From: Symsagittifera roscoffensis
Lineage: Eukaryota > Xenacoelomorpha > Acoela > Convolutidae
DNA length: 64,000 nucleotides
Direction: 5' to 3'
Assembly: GCF_963678635.1 (NCBI RefSeq)
Contig: NC_087069.1
Coordinates: 36,061,959 to 36,125,958 of the forward strand
Shown here: positions 31,226 through 43,526 of the stretch, piece after piece
Layout of the letters: each line of letters starts with the position of its first letter
Numbering within the stretch: the first letter of the stretch is position 1
The notes under the pieces: model-generated
What the model was told of the DNA's origin: nothing
What the model saw: only the letters and a program-made list of their open reading frames with translations
Database searches by the model: none
Translations under genes and position numbers: made by a program

Positions 31226-31930
31226 TAGCGGATTTATAGTGGAGGCGGTTGAAGAGCGGACTCCCTTTTCTCTCAGGAATTTGACCCCATAACCAGGGGT
31301 GGATGTAAGATACTTCGTTAAAGACAAAATTGTTTTTCCGAGCTTTCCCAAATCACGATAACGACCCCTTTTGGCTTTTTTTTGCGTCGCCGGCAAATTA
31401 AAAAAGAAACAGGCAAAATTATGTTTTTAGGACGTTTCCAGGCACTCTCTCCTCAAAATTAGTATATGTTGGCGCCAAATCATAAGGGTCGGTCAGCAAA
31501 AATGGAGGCCATGAAATAGTACCAAAAGGGAACCCTTTGGGTGATCATGGGTCGATAGTACTTGGGGGTTTTTATCCGCACGGATACCCACCTGAGTATA
31601 ACAGTAAAAAGAAAGCCCCCCTCCGCCCTCCCCCCCCCCCCCCCCGAAACGCTCCCTCTACACAAAATAACATCTTTTCGGCCAAATGACCCATTTTTTC
31701 TAATGCCTTGGGCGCCTCTATTACTAATTTTTTGGCTGCAGTAAGAGCTGAAAAAGCGATTTCCTGGAGCAAACTTGCAAAATTGCCCATACAAAAACAT
31801 GCAAAATTTTTACCAAGATGAGTTCTAATTAGTGTTTTGGGGCGCCTCGGAAATTGAGATTGGCTGAACTAAAAAAATTGGACCAAAAATTTGATCAACC
31901 GAAAAGTTGACTCCCCCTCCAACGCAAAAA
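31226..31930 (+). mobile_element. hAT-like dispersed family, large copy in synaptotagmin intron
   Basis: CAGGGGTGGATGTAAG at 31296, CAGTAGCGGATTTATAG at 31222 and the inner words TTTTTCCGAGCTTTCCCAAA and GGTCAGCAAAAATGGAGG match 58308-58680. A 16-base C run is at 31630-31645. The proline-rich open frames here come from low-complexity DNA. It appears to be two overlapping or nested fragments. Confidence 0.6.
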
Positions 31931-32129
31931 AACCTAGACCTGACTCTGTTCTGCATAATAAATCTCTACATACATTTTGTCGTTATTTATCGTCTTTTCA
32001 AAATATTGCACTTCCAATGCAGTTTAATATATCATGATTTGTTGAACACTTACTAATGCTCTGAATGCAATGCGTATTTTATTCAAATGCACTGAATGAA
32101 TTGTGTGAGTGAAATGTATCTTCTCATAC

Positions 32130-32263
32130 CTGTATCTGTTCGAATGGTACTTCGAATACGAAGCTCTCGTTGTAATATGGATTCAGAGTTCTCTTCTTAA
32201 TTGTCGTTTTCTTTTTCTTCAGGCGCTTCCCATTCTGCACCAACACCAGTTTCACATACGGGT
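32130..32263 (-). CDS. syt1: Synaptotagmin-1-like exon (C2B, polybasic strand)
   Basis: TTTTAG acceptor and GTATGA donor. It completes the split Asp of the SDPYVK calcium site, then [20 protein letters not shown] (the C2B polybasic strand that binds PIP2, SNAREs and AP-2 in known synaptotagmins), [16 protein letters not shown]. 134 nt. This strand is fully conserved, unlike its altered C2A counterpart. Confidence 0.95.
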
Positions 32264-33216
32264 CTAAAAGGGATATCAAATCAACTCGTAAAGCGACAAT
32301 TCGTAACAAAAACTCAAGCGGCAAACCTTCATTTAAGCGCACATTACTTGCCAATGCCTTGTTACGAATTGTCGCTAGTTACTAATTGTCGCCCAACCAA
32401 ATCACCTGTATCGATGGTATGGATGTTTATCAGATAATCGAAGCGCTCTGATTATTTGCCAGAATTACGTACAACCGAAACGCTCCTGAAATAGTTTAAG
32501 CACTAAAATTCGCGAAAAAAAAATGTTTACAATTTCATTTTTTCCAAACTTTTTCCATAATTTGAGATTTTGTTTGGTTACATGAAACCCTCGAAAACAA
32601 AGAAATCTCTATTTACGGAAAAAAAAAACAATTTAACGTAACTGAGAATAAAAATTAGTTGAGAATACTTTTCAAGACAGTAGTTTGCCCAAGTTTGTTA
32701 TTGCTAGGTTTGCTTCAAAAATTGTGTCTTAGTGATAGAAAATGATTCTATCAGAATCATTCTCATTGTCCGGATTGGAAATCAAATCGGAAAGCTTAAT
32801 TTCTGAAAACACCGCAAAAACATGTTTTTTGAATGTTTTGCTCTAAAATTTTTGATCATTACATTTTTTTTCACATATTAAGTCAACTCTCGCAGTGGAA
32901 TTTTATTCACAAAAGAAAAAAAAATGCAGTTTGGATCTACATCACAATCCACCTTTCAAAAAATGGGGGAGGATATTGTACGTGGATTAAACTTATCGAT
33001 TTTCGACCAATCAGAATGCAGCAAAACTAGAATTTGGAAGAGAACGCTAGAACTATCTAGTGCTAATTTACAGTTATTTGCATAGGATGGAGACTTTTTA
33101 GTAGATACGATAAGGGGAGATTGTTACGTAGATCCAGCAAATTAATGCGACAAAATCAATCTCGAATGTGGAAAGTTAAGTTATTGATTAAAAAAATTTA
33201 GTGACAAACTGAACTA

Positions 33217-33336
<120 letters not shown>

Positions 33337-33429
33337 CTAAAAAAGACAAAAATTTCAAAGTCATTCTGCTTTTGTTCAATATTTTTATACTGAAGCAAAC
33401 GTTATCAGCAGTGGGACACTTTCAGATCT

Positions 33430-33790
33430 TGTGACGACAATACGAGGCCAAACTGTGCATTTTGCGACATGTAAGCGGATTCAGCAGCAAATTAACAAGT
33501 TTGTCGCGGAATTGGCAACATTGAAAAGTTTCTTTGATCTTCTTAGCTGTTTTGGATTCCAAGAACAAAAAGATAAATTACTCTTTTGCTCAAAACCGCT
33601 CTAAAAACAAGGCAAACTTGCGGAATCCGCAACAGAATTTACAGAATTTGAATAGTTTTTTGTGTACAGTAAGACAACGCTGTCGCGGAATCCGCAAATA
33701 ATTTGTAGAACACAAAGTAAGTAGAGCCGCTCACAATTGAGAAATCCACTTTCATTTTGCAGAATCCGCTTACACTTGTGGAATCCGGAA
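33430..33790. repeat. GCGGAATCCGC-type degenerate array
   Basis: The near-palindrome GCGGAATCCGCAA and variants recur six or more times between 33500 and 33795. The start, ACGAGGCCAAACTGTG, is shared with the ends of the element at 47872-48057. A related block lies at 45480-45780. Confidence 0.55.
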
Positions 33791-36719
33791 CAACTCGCTA
33801 AAATGGCTCGTTACGAAACCCCGACAAACCTTATGTGGCGACATATTTTTATGCTACAGTTACAGTTACTTGTGCTACAAAAACGGTGGAAGTTTATAAA
33901 GTTTACACCGCTTATATTTTTAAACATGTCTGAATATTTATCTCTAGGTTTCAGTGGTCTTATTTTATAATACAGAAATAAACCGACTGTTTCAGAAAAA
34001 AATATGGTGTTGGAAAACGATTATGCCTTTTTGTCTGTTATCGTTCTACTGTACCAAATTTCAGCCGAATGACCTAAATAGTTTTTGAATATCTTTCAGC
34101 AATTATTTTGTGCGTTGAGTTTTCAGCCTAAATGATTTCATGAAGTTTGCTCAGAAGGATATTTTCTTTAGAAAAGTCTTGCGGCCAAGAAAATTAGTGT
34201 CCCTCTAGGTTGTTAATAGAGCTAGATTTTCAGTTTTCAGTCCTTTCGTTTTCAGGAAACCACTCAATTTTACCCGCCAACCTCCTTCACAAGTTATTTT
34301 TTTAAGATGATCTATATATGTTTCGTTCTAATGTGAAAATTTTCCCGATGTTAGGGATAGTTGTTTTGCAAAAACAACTGTGATTGCACACAGTTATCAT
34401 CATTTTGCCTGATCTTTGTGTATTTTTTTCCTTTCTCTCAAATTGCTCGTAACTGAAGTGTCTTCAAATGCTGATAAGTCTTTATAGTTTTTCGGCAGAA
34501 AAATTTAAACAGACATAGTGTCGCATAATAACTTAAAGACCATTTTTTGACTATATTTTTGATTTTTTCGCTTATAAAAACAGACAGAGAAACAAGACTT
34601 TCATTGATCTTTTTGTTTTAAAAAATTAAATAACATTTTTTCGTGATCTATAGCATAAATAGAATTCGGAAATGAAAAAAAAAGATAAAACAATTTCAAA
34701 ACGAGACACCATTGAATGATGATCTCATATAAATTCAAAAGAGCACACTTTTTAGCAAAACTGAAGGTCGTTCAAGGAGGGCATGTTTACTCAAAAGTCT
34801 ATCAAAATTCCTAGGTTGATGTCACGCTCATAATAATTGCAGCGGTAAATAGTTAGAACAACATAAAAGATTCGTTGATTGAGAATTGCCATTTTTACTA
34901 GCAATATCGATGATTTATCATTGTTGTAGCTCTGGTTGTCGGATTTTACAGAGAAGGGCAAAATGAAGTTTCACAATTGAGATATTCGAAAATCTATTGA
35001 TTTCTAATCATACAAGTTTTGATTGCTTCAACGTCTCTTAGTTTTACTCAAAAAACTGTAAAAACACAGAAAGCAATATCAAAAAATTAATGAAAACAGA
35101 ATCAGCGGTTGCAACATTTTATTCTTGATTTCTTTGGTTATCAATGACAAAACTTGTAATTTTTGCGCTGATTCATCGATTGAACATCGCTAAGTCATCT
35201 TTGTTCAACTATGATTAGCCAGGGATTTCAACGCGGGATAGCCAGTTTTTGGATACAAAACATTTCGGATTACATTAGTCGTCAAAAAAACTAATCTCAT
35301 TTCAGATTTAATTACTGTTTTTTTAAACTGTTTTCATTGAATGAATTGCTTTAATTGCATTTTTATCTTCTTTATGTGCATCATAAATGATTGCTCCCAG
35401 AAATTAATTTGTTTTTCGAATATCTTTGGCTTGAATTTGATCAATTATAAAGAGACGCTAAGTCGAGTCCTGGCTCGATAAATTAAAAAAGTACCAAACC
35501 ATTTTTTGTCTATAAAAACTTTTCGAATTTTTGAGTTTCGAACATTTGAGAGTGAATTTCTATTTCGTGTTAGAACATTTTTCGCGAAATTTGTAAAATA
35601 CTTAATTGAATTTGATGAAGTATTTGGTAAATTGATCTACGCAGGTATTTTTCAGCACCCGTACCAAAAATGGAAAAACTAGAAAGAAAATTGAGGGTTT
35701 TTTGAATGTTTATTGACTACTTTGTTTCCTTTGTTCTGCAAAAATGACTGTGGTCAGAACTAACTGCACTATTTGCACAAAACTTAGCAGTTTTTGTTTA
35801 CCTTTAATCGTTTCGAGTTTTTAATGCACATATAATTCTGACTATTTTTTGTGGGAGTGTATTGAATAGAAGTGTTTAAAATCTAAGCTGAACAAGTTTT
35901 AGATGAGTTGTTTTCCAAGTCTTTTCAGTCTCTTAAAGAATCCTTGATCATACACACTTTCTTATTTCTTCGATTTGCAGTTTTGCAGAAAAAATTAGAA
36001 CCAAAAACGAAGCTTGGCGATAAAGAAACTTAAAAAAACTTAAGAATGTTTCAAACAAAATGCGACCCTTGTGTATGACTGGTAATAAATAATCTAAATC
36101 TTGTAAAATCTTTTCGCGAAAACAAAAAATTGTTTCGAAAGTCTGCTTCAGGTTGTAATTTTAAGCCCAAAAGTTCTTAGTAAAACTCTGTTGATTTACG
36201 CATTTATTTCAAGGTTTAATTGAACACTTTTCGTGATCTTTTTCAAATTAAGCAGATAAACAGATGCATAACGCAAAAGTTAAATGCTGTTGCAGCTCAA
36301 CTAAGCCATATAATTAACTAAAAAATCTCCCATTACAAACTGTGCTGCACTTGTATTTTTGAACCGGCAGCTAATTGACCGCAAAGCAAGTTACCACTAA
36401 ACCAAGTGAAAAAATTAGGACTCTTTCCTATTGAATTTTCCCGCTTCAAATTCAAAAATTATAACAATATCACAGAGTTTTTGGTAAAACGGAAGCAGGA
36501 TGGGCTCTACTCCATTTAAAAACCCCTGATTATAATTTAAACTTCTCATTTTGTATCATGAGAGTGTCTAGTATTTTCCTGGGCTACGATGAATAACATG
36601 CAGTATAAGAACTCAATCACTACCTTTTTAATGTCATTCTTGATTGTAAAAAAACCTCAATCAGCTCTTTTAAAATGTGAGTATTGATGTTAAGAATCTG
36701 ACAACTGATGCAAACTCAC
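33791..36719. other. Synaptotagmin intron (distal part)
   Basis: The intron between the C2A and C2B exons spans 33337-36719. Past the array it is plain AT-rich DNA, with no exon or repeat seen. Confidence 0.6.
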
Positions 36720-36890
36720 CTCTTTTCCGTCATCAGGGGGCACGAGGTCTCTCCACTCATCTACTGTCTTGCCCAGGTCAATCGAGGTCAGAGGGATGTT
36801 CAACTGGCCTATCTGGTCGTGTTTGGAGAAACGGTCGAAGTCAAACACTGACAAAACCAGAGTCTTTCCAGCTATCTCTGCGTACGGGAC
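36720..36890 (-). CDS. syt1: Synaptotagmin-1-like exon (C2A C-terminal half)
   Basis: TTTTCAG acceptor, GTGAGT donor, 57 codons. Reads VPYAEIAGKTLVLSVFDFDR, FSKHDQIGQLNIPLTSIDLG, KTVDEWRDLVPPDDGKE. DFD and KHD supply the third to fifth C2A calcium Asp residues, so all five are present with those of the previous exon. Confidence 0.95.
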
Positions 36891-37400
36891 CTGAAAACTA
36901 CCTTTTGTTTCTCTATCTTCGAAATGTCAACAAAACTTCTCCGCGTCGCACAAAATGCCTCGAAGGAAGAAAAATGTAATAGAATATCATCTTTCTAGGG
37001 TTGTGCTAAATGATTGATCAGAAATGGACAACTTTTTCAAAAAAAAACACTTCCTATGGCGGTTTGCTTTTTGATTTCTCCAGAGCAGTTTTATTCTAAA
37101 ATGAAATCAACAAAGAAATATTAATCTTAATTCAATTAAATAAGGTAGATTAAAAGAAAAATTTAAAAATATGATTCTAAGAGGACCCACGTTAAAACTA
37201 TAATTTGTTGTTGCATCAAAAATATAGATAATAAAATTCAATGAAGATCAAGATCACTAAGCTAGAAATTGAAGAGTTTGTTGATCGTCTCATTAAAGAA
37301 ATATCTTCGTTCTCAAAATTTGTTATAAAGTAATTCTTGTTATAATTTATTATAATATATACAAGGTGGAGTTCAGAAGGTGCAAATGGGTAAAACTAAC

Positions 37401-37619
37401 GTGGAATGTGAAGTGTTCGTTGAATAGTGGGTTGAGTGTCTTCCTGTGCACTTTGGTCTCCTGCTTCTTGTTCCTATTACCCCCACCCCCACCCCCACCC
37501 CCACTTCCCCCCTTGTTCTGAGTGTCGAAGGGGAGCAGGTACAGCTTCACGTAGGGGTCACTAGTCCCACTCATATCCATCCCAATCAGCTCACTCGCCT
37601 CTATTATCCCCACACACAG
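37401..37619 (-). CDS. syt1: Synaptotagmin-1-like exon (C2A N-terminal half) with glycine insertion
   Basis: Poly-T/GCAG acceptor, GTTAGT donor, 73 codons. Reads [20 protein letters not shown] and [10 protein letters not shown] (first two calcium Asp residues), then a linker DTQNKGGSG followed by a run of eight Gly in all, NRNKKQ, and [18 protein letters not shown]. In most Syt1 proteins LLP is followed directly by DKKKKFETKV, so about 15 residues have been added to or replace the polybasic strand. The Gly run is encoded by a (GGGGGT)n microsatellite at about 37480-37503. Confidence 0.95.
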
Positions 37620-38424
37620 CTGCAAAAAAAAACAAGATAAAAAAACTCGAAATTTAAAAAAATAATAAATTATAAATGTATAAAAAAATGAGTCAGTAGT
37701 TGCACGTATAATTTCGAACTCATAAGTTGAATGAAAAAATCAGATATCTTTCTGTACAAAAATGTGCAATTTTCGATATATCATTAACAACACATTTCCC
37801 CCAAAAAGAAATAAAAACGGCAAAAAAGTTTTTAGAAACCTAGACACAGACACCTAAAAGTTTAATAACCTGGGCAAGAACTAAGCTCAAATTTTTCTGC
37901 TTGTAGAATGTTTTTGTATAAAAACCTTTAAATTTAGAATCCGAGCTTTTTTCTCGAAATAGGCTTGTTCTTCAAAATGAAGAATAATATATCCTGTTAT
38001 TTTTTTCAGGCTCGGAAACAACAAGAATACCCTGCTGACAATCCAGCTTTAATCCAGTTTTAATCATTCGTTATATTCCGCAAAAAAAGGAGCTATCTCG
38101 GAGTCCTCGCTTTCAAACAGTAACGAATCTTTGGTGTCATTGATGCCTTTCAGTCACATTCTGGCATGAAATCTAAGTTAAACTTTCTTCGCGATAAGAT
38201 TGCGACAAAACTTAGACGGAACAAACTCAAGCTACTGATGAGACCTAACGAGGCAAAGTTGAACTGCTTTTTTCTGTCAAGTAAAGTAGCCCAGCAAAAT
38301 TTAAATCATATAAAAAAGTCCAGCAAAACCCGGAAAAAACGTCTTTTTTTTTTGCTTGACTGCCAAAACATGCAATTTTTACTAAATAAAACAACATTTT
38401 TTTTTCAATTTAATTGTTGAACCT

Positions 38425-38890
38425 TTGAGCATTTCTTGGAGGCTATATTCTTCATCTTAATTTTTGTAGGGCTACATAGAGAGCTCTCTTTGAAACAACT
38501 TTGTCAGCAATTCTCAGCAATGTTTCGTGCTCTACGGGTAACCTAATTTGGCTCTGTATCAATGTCAGCCACTTTCCAGTTTTACGACGTTACGCATTTT
38601 TTATAAGTATACAGTGTTGGCTCAAATTATCGGGAAAAAATAATAGAAATTAAAAAGTTATTTTTCAAATTTAATTGACATTAGCTAAAAATTGATGAAG
38701 ACAAAGCTTGCCTATATCCTTAACAAAATTGATATGATGCAATTTCATTGCTAATTTCCACCCAATTTTTGGACCCAGAAAATCGGCTTTTTTAGTCAAC
38801 CAAAAATTATTTCTAAATTTTCCTTTCAATTGCTGAAAAATTACATCAATTAAATTTCATATGCTATGCCTTAAAATTACGAGGGGTAAA
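38425..38890. mobile_element. Mariner-like MITE, rearranged old copy
   Basis: TACAGTGTTGGCTCAAATTA at 38610 matches the end of 51956-52688, and GGGCTACATAGAGAGCTC at 38468 matches its inner arm. The halves are in swapped order. Confidence 0.5.
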
Positions 38891-39162
38891 ATCAAAACGT
38901 TTAACAAGCGTTGCGCGAAACGTTTAAAAATTGTATATAAAATGGAAAGTAGTTTTTTAGATGTATTAGCTATTGAAAAAAGTAAGTTTTTTATACGAAA
39001 TTGAAAAGATTATATATATCTCAAAACTTGTTGTGCTACTATCTGTATAAGGGCTCCATTCGATACAGTTTTGCATTTCTGTCAGACTGTCTTGGTGACC
39101 TGTTCTGGTTAACTGTTTTGGCGTAATAATTGTTTGATCAAAAGCGAAAAATGACCCGACTT

Positions 39163-39812
39163 ACCCGCATCCAGTTTCAAGCGTTAATAATAGATTATAT
39201 TTTGTTGCTAAATTGAGAAAAACTGAATATTTATCAATTAATGAATTTAAATCTAAATCAATCAAAATCTTTTTTTTCTAAAATCAAAATCGAATCAAAC
39301 ATAACGTTTTTAATCGATTTCAATCCATCATCAATCCTTCTTTTTTGATACAATTATAATCGAATTTTATACCATTTTCTATTTTATTTGTTTTGCACAA
39401 AAAAGCCATTATAATCGATTACAAATTGTCATAATCCTTTTCATTTGCCAATTTGTTTTCGACGTTGCATCTGAATTGCCTATATTTTATGCTTTTTGTG
39501 GACGTTGGTTTATATGAAAAATGGGAAAGTCGTTTTAGCTGTTTTCAAATCAAATCAAATATAAAACGTTGATATTTTTTCATTTCGTCTCAATTGAAGT
39601 TGTTTCATAATGCAAAATTTAGGTTCTTTTAATCATCATCAGATCAGCACGTTGCTCTATTTTCGTGATTTATTTGAAAGAATTATTTTTCATTTACCGC
39701 GGGAACCTTTTAACTAATACTAAGGGATCTCTACGAAACTGTTGTTTCGAGGTAAAACTGTGTATTACGCTGAAACAAAAAGGGACAAGACATCTCACAT
39801 GTAGTTGGAAGT
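39163..39812 (+). repeat. Dispersed repeat family R2, copy 2
   Basis: Aligns with 8755-9370 from CCCGCATCCAGTTTCAA to ACAAGACATCTCAC. Lies in the synaptotagmin intron, antisense to the gene. Confidence 0.75.
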
Positions 39813-39939
39813 ATTTTAATTCTGGAAAGGAGTCACTGATCTCGACCTGGGTGCTTATTGCTCAAGGTCGGCTGGTTTAGTTTTTGTCTAGATTTTCGAC
39901 TTTTGAGCCTGTATTTTGAAATATTTTCAAAACTTGTAC

Positions 39940-40056
39940 CTCATTATCGGAGAAATTGTAGTCAATTGAGAAGTGCAGTTTGCCCAGGTGTACCTTCCTG
40001 CCAGATGAAGAGGTGGAATTGCCCGATTGATCCAGGAAATTCTCATTTTCCGCATC
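39940..40056 (-). CDS. syt1: Synaptotagmin-1-like exon (linker and first C2A strand)
   Basis: TTTTAG acceptor, GTACAA donor, 39 codons. Acidic/Ser linker DAENENFLDQSGNSTSSSG followed by KVHLGKLHFSIDYNFSDNE, the first C2A beta strand (LGKL-x-x-S-x-D-Y-x-F is the family signature). Phase 0 on both sides. Confidence 0.93.
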
Positions 40057-41159
40057 CTAAAATTAAATAATTACGTCATCATTTTATCAGAAAGTCAGCA
40101 TGATTATCAGTTGCTAACATTATAATAGCTAACATTATAAAACCCGCCGATACACCATATAATTGTTGCTTTAAGGGGATTGGGTTGAGAGGGAAAGAAA
40201 AAGAGCCGGTGGAAGACGTTTAACTGGTTTTCACTTGTGAGTTTCAACCAGAGTGCAGAATAAAACAAACAGCGCAGAGCAAATTTTAATGTGTCACCAA
40301 CTCCACAGAACAAAAAGATTTGCCAGAGATGATATCCAATTTCTAAATTTAATTAACTTATTGATAATAGTTGACTTGATTCGACGTCAGCTTTCTGGAA
40401 ATATCTTTAAATGTCCACCGCCCCCTGTCCAAGTTATCCAGAAAAAAACATCCAAACTCGCAAAGATTATATAACATCCAAAAAAAAAAATACCCAAGAG
40501 AGCGAAAAAATACCACGAATCACTATATCGTTTTACAGTTACGAAGCAATATAACAGTTACGCATATAAGAACTTTGAACCTGCAACGAATTTCTTTTCC
40601 AAAGCTACGGCGGATATAATTGGAGATGTTTCTTTTTACCTGATGACTATTGATGCCCTTTTCCGAACCGGATATGTAATTGATAACTAATGGTAGCAAT
40701 TATATCAATAACGACTATAGTTACCGGTTGTTAGAATAATATTAAGAGCGATGAAATTTGATATTACAAATTGAGGGGAGGAAAATTCAGGAGATTGCCC
40801 AATGTTTTTAAAAACAGGATATGATAACAAGATAAAACGAAAATTTTTAAAGGTTAAAGTTCACGATTAAAATCGACGGAAAAAATCGAATAAAATAGGA
40901 GAGGCGAAAAAATCTTGTTCTAGTGTTTCCTCTATTAATTAAATCAAACAACACTGCTAGTATCAGGCAAAGCCCTGAATGTTTCGGTTGCCCATCATCG
41001 TCGTTGAAACAGTTTTTGAAAACATCAATTAAATAACTGATAAAATTTTGAGGAAAAAATGAAAATTTGGATTTTTTCTTATTTTGACAAAAACATGTTC
41101 TTACTATATCTATTAACATACAAAAACACCAAAAGTTTTGCCTCAATTTTTTTGGAAAG
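40057..41159. other. Synaptotagmin intron
   Basis: Part of the intron between the linker exons. AT-rich, with nothing else seen. Confidence 0.5.
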
Positions 41160-41450
41160 ATTTATGAGCGGATCTAAATAACCGCTTACGCGTTAATAGC
41201 AAAAAAAATCCTCGCGCGTTAGTTGTTCCAAATTAGCCAAATTAGCAGTTTTCAAAACCCCATAAGTTTTTGAAAAAGATCACAGGTATTATCACAGGTA
41301 GCTCTTTGAGCTCAAAAGACTATTGTTTTTCGGATGGTATAAAAAATCCATTCAAAAACGGCTACTTAAAAAGTCGACGTTTGTCTGAGAAAAACCCCAG
41401 CACTAATATTTCGTCGTTTTCTGCAAAAGTAGGAACAATAAGATTAGACA
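41160..41450 (+). repeat. Repeat family R1, partial copy
   Basis: CGCGTTAATAGC, GCGCGTTAGTTGTTCC, ACGGCTACTTAAAAAGTCG and an end with GCAAAAGTAGGAACAA. The outer end is missing. Confidence 0.6.
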
Positions 41451-42698
41451 AGCGAACATAAATTGGTTAAATGCAGCCAAACAAAAAAGAGCAAAAAAGT
41501 GATAGCTAAATTAAACATTGACCCCCTAAACAAAAAATCAGAGCATGCTTTTACATTGGTAACTATTAAAGTGAAAGTTCGTAAATGTTTGAACGGATTT
41601 AACTTGGATTTGTGATTTGCTTGGGATTTAATTCAAACTTTTCACGCAGAGAGAGCAAATATGTACCGCTACTCAAACAGTTCAGCCACTATCTTTTTTC
41701 TAAAATACTGATGTCGAAAAACTAACTAGTTTGCTAATATTACGATACTAGTGAGCAAAAAAGTCTCTGATGTTACTGTAATAAGTAGCAAAATTCGGAA
41801 CAGACAAAAAAAATTACGAAGAGCATTCTGACATTTTAAGCAGTTTTAGCATGCAGATTTGAGTTCTTAGGTGAAGTTGAGACAAACTTTTTGTCTGAAA
41901 AGGTAGCTATCGCAAGAAAAATGTTTCTGGAATAGGTCAATGGCTAATTTGAATGGCAACTTTTAATTAATTTGGTCTGTTCTTATCTTTTGCGAAACTC
42001 TATAGTTTGTTAGTTTGTCCGAGGTATTTGCACTACTGTGCATTTCTTTCACAAGGTCTGAAGCATGCAAGAAGTTTCAATAAAAATGCGGTAAAAAGCG
42101 CCTCAAAGGTCTCGGCGTCGCCTTCGACCTTGTCTGGACAGAACTTAACCGCATTTTTGTCTCGATTCTAGCTTCAACTTACCAAATCTTCTATTAGCTG
42201 AAAAGATCAGCAAAAATTAAGTTTGAGTTCAAGTCAGGTAGTTCAAAAGCACTCAATTTTTGACGAAGTCAGGCACGAGTTGTCGAGTTCATCTCGTAAA
42301 CCCAACGAACAGTACACCTGGCGACCCATAAATTAAAAATTATTTTAACGTTTGTTTGGTTTATTTTCGAGGGCTAAAATGGAGAGTTTTTCAACCTTGC
42401 CTATGTTTTTGCAATTCATTTGAACATCAAGTTTGAGCCTCGGACTGGCATATCACTTATCACTCGCGAAGATCATTACACCTATTAAATCAATCTCAAT
42501 AAAAAAATTTAGTTTCACCAGACATCGTTTAAAAACCGCCTTTTTCATCCAGCTTGTTAATATTTTTTTTCCAATTGAAGCATTTGCCCAGTCAAAAAAA
42601 ACATACATTTTTTTAAATTTTGAATGAAAAAATTATAGTTGAAAGAAATCAATTTTTTGTACGTGTTTGCTGTTTGAACATCAGATGTCTTCACTTAC
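41451..42698. other. Synaptotagmin intron
   Basis: AT-rich. No exon or repeat recognised. Confidence 0.5.
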
Positions 42699-42818
42699 TT
42701 TTTCCTTGTAAGCATTGCCTAACTCCTGAGCAGCCCTCATTTCAGGAGTGCATTTCAACCCCCTCTTCTCCCCCTTCTTGCTCCCACTGCCCCCACCCAC
42801 TCCAACCAGAGCCCCCAC
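42699..42818 (-). CDS. syt1: Synaptotagmin-1-like exon (cytoplasmic linker)
   Basis: AATTTAG acceptor, GTAAGT donor, 40 codons. Gly-rich start VGALVGVGGGSGSKKGEKRG, then LKCTPEMRAAQELGNAYKEK. The last part matches the conserved LGSAYKEK-type stretch that follows the basic juxtamembrane region in invertebrate Syt1. Confidence 0.92.
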
Positions 42819-42858
42819 CTAAATTGTGAACAGATAGTAATTATAATTAGGTAACAAT

Positions 42859-42990
42859 AAGTAGACAGGTCATAAATTCGATATGCTGTAAGCCAATCAG
42901 AGTAAATAAAAGAAATTGATTCGTACATTGGTTTTCTTATCTCGATTCTGATTGGCTTACGACATAGCTACTTTATGACATGTCTACTTT
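42859..42990. repeat. Palindrome with 42-bp arms
   Basis: Arms 42859-42900 (ending GTAAGCCAATCAG) and 42948-42990 (starting CTGATTGGCTTAC) are imperfect complements around a 47-bp loop. It lies 40 bp from the exon boundary in a synaptotagmin intron. Probably a small MITE. Confidence 0.75.
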
Positions 42991-43227
42991 TTGACTGCAA
43001 TCCAGTACATATATTCAATCTCGCGCATTCTAAGTACTAATTCTAAGCATTTATTGTTTTGGTACTGTTCAGTTTTTGCATGGGTTGCACTACATGATGA
43101 ATAGCTTTTGAATGGCATCTTCAAACTATGTTTTTTGAAATATAAAAACATCTAAATTTTGAAAATTTACATCGAATATTTTTATCAACTGAATCTGTTT
43201 TTTTTTCTGCTAAGCACGAAATTTAGA

Positions 43228-43293
43228 TAACAGAACGCTATGCATCAGAAATTAAGGTAACAGAACGCTATGCATCAAACAGAACGCTATGCC
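43228..43293 (+). repeat. AACAGAACGCTATGC, three copies
   Basis: The 15-mer appears three times with spacers of different length. Short local duplication. Confidence 0.75.
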
Positions 43294-43425
43294 TTATACT
43301 GTAAAATTTCGAAACAAATTTTTTTTCGATGACTCAGGTTCAAAACCCGGCTCCACTTAAGCTTTGATGGTTTCAGACATAAATTTTAGCAATCGATTCA
43401 GCTTTTTTACAGAATTTTAGCTGAC

Positions 43426-43526
43426 CTTTTTGTTTTTACGAAATGCTTTTCTGACGCACACATAGGCTGTAGCGATTAGACCCACTATACAGAGGAACAA
43501 CACCAGACCAGTGACAGCTGGAGACA
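43426..43526 (-). CDS. syt1: Synaptotagmin-1-like exon (transmembrane segment)
   Basis: ATTTTAG acceptor, GTCAGC donor, 101 nt beginning in phase 1. Reads SPAVTGLVLFLCIVGLIATA, YVCVRKAFRKNKK: one membrane span followed by a basic stop-transfer run. Few cysteines are available for palmitoylation compared with vertebrate Syt1. The upstream exon must end with one base of a split codon. Confidence 0.9.

Noticed and set aside
31480-31800. Gly- or Pro-rich frames around the C run
   Set aside because: Produced by low-complexity DNA in a short transposon copy; no conserved residues.
43330-43360. GGTTCAAAACCC as a tRNA-type B box (possible SINE or tRNA)
   Set aside because: No A box at the right distance upstream, and no cloverleaf can be drawn.
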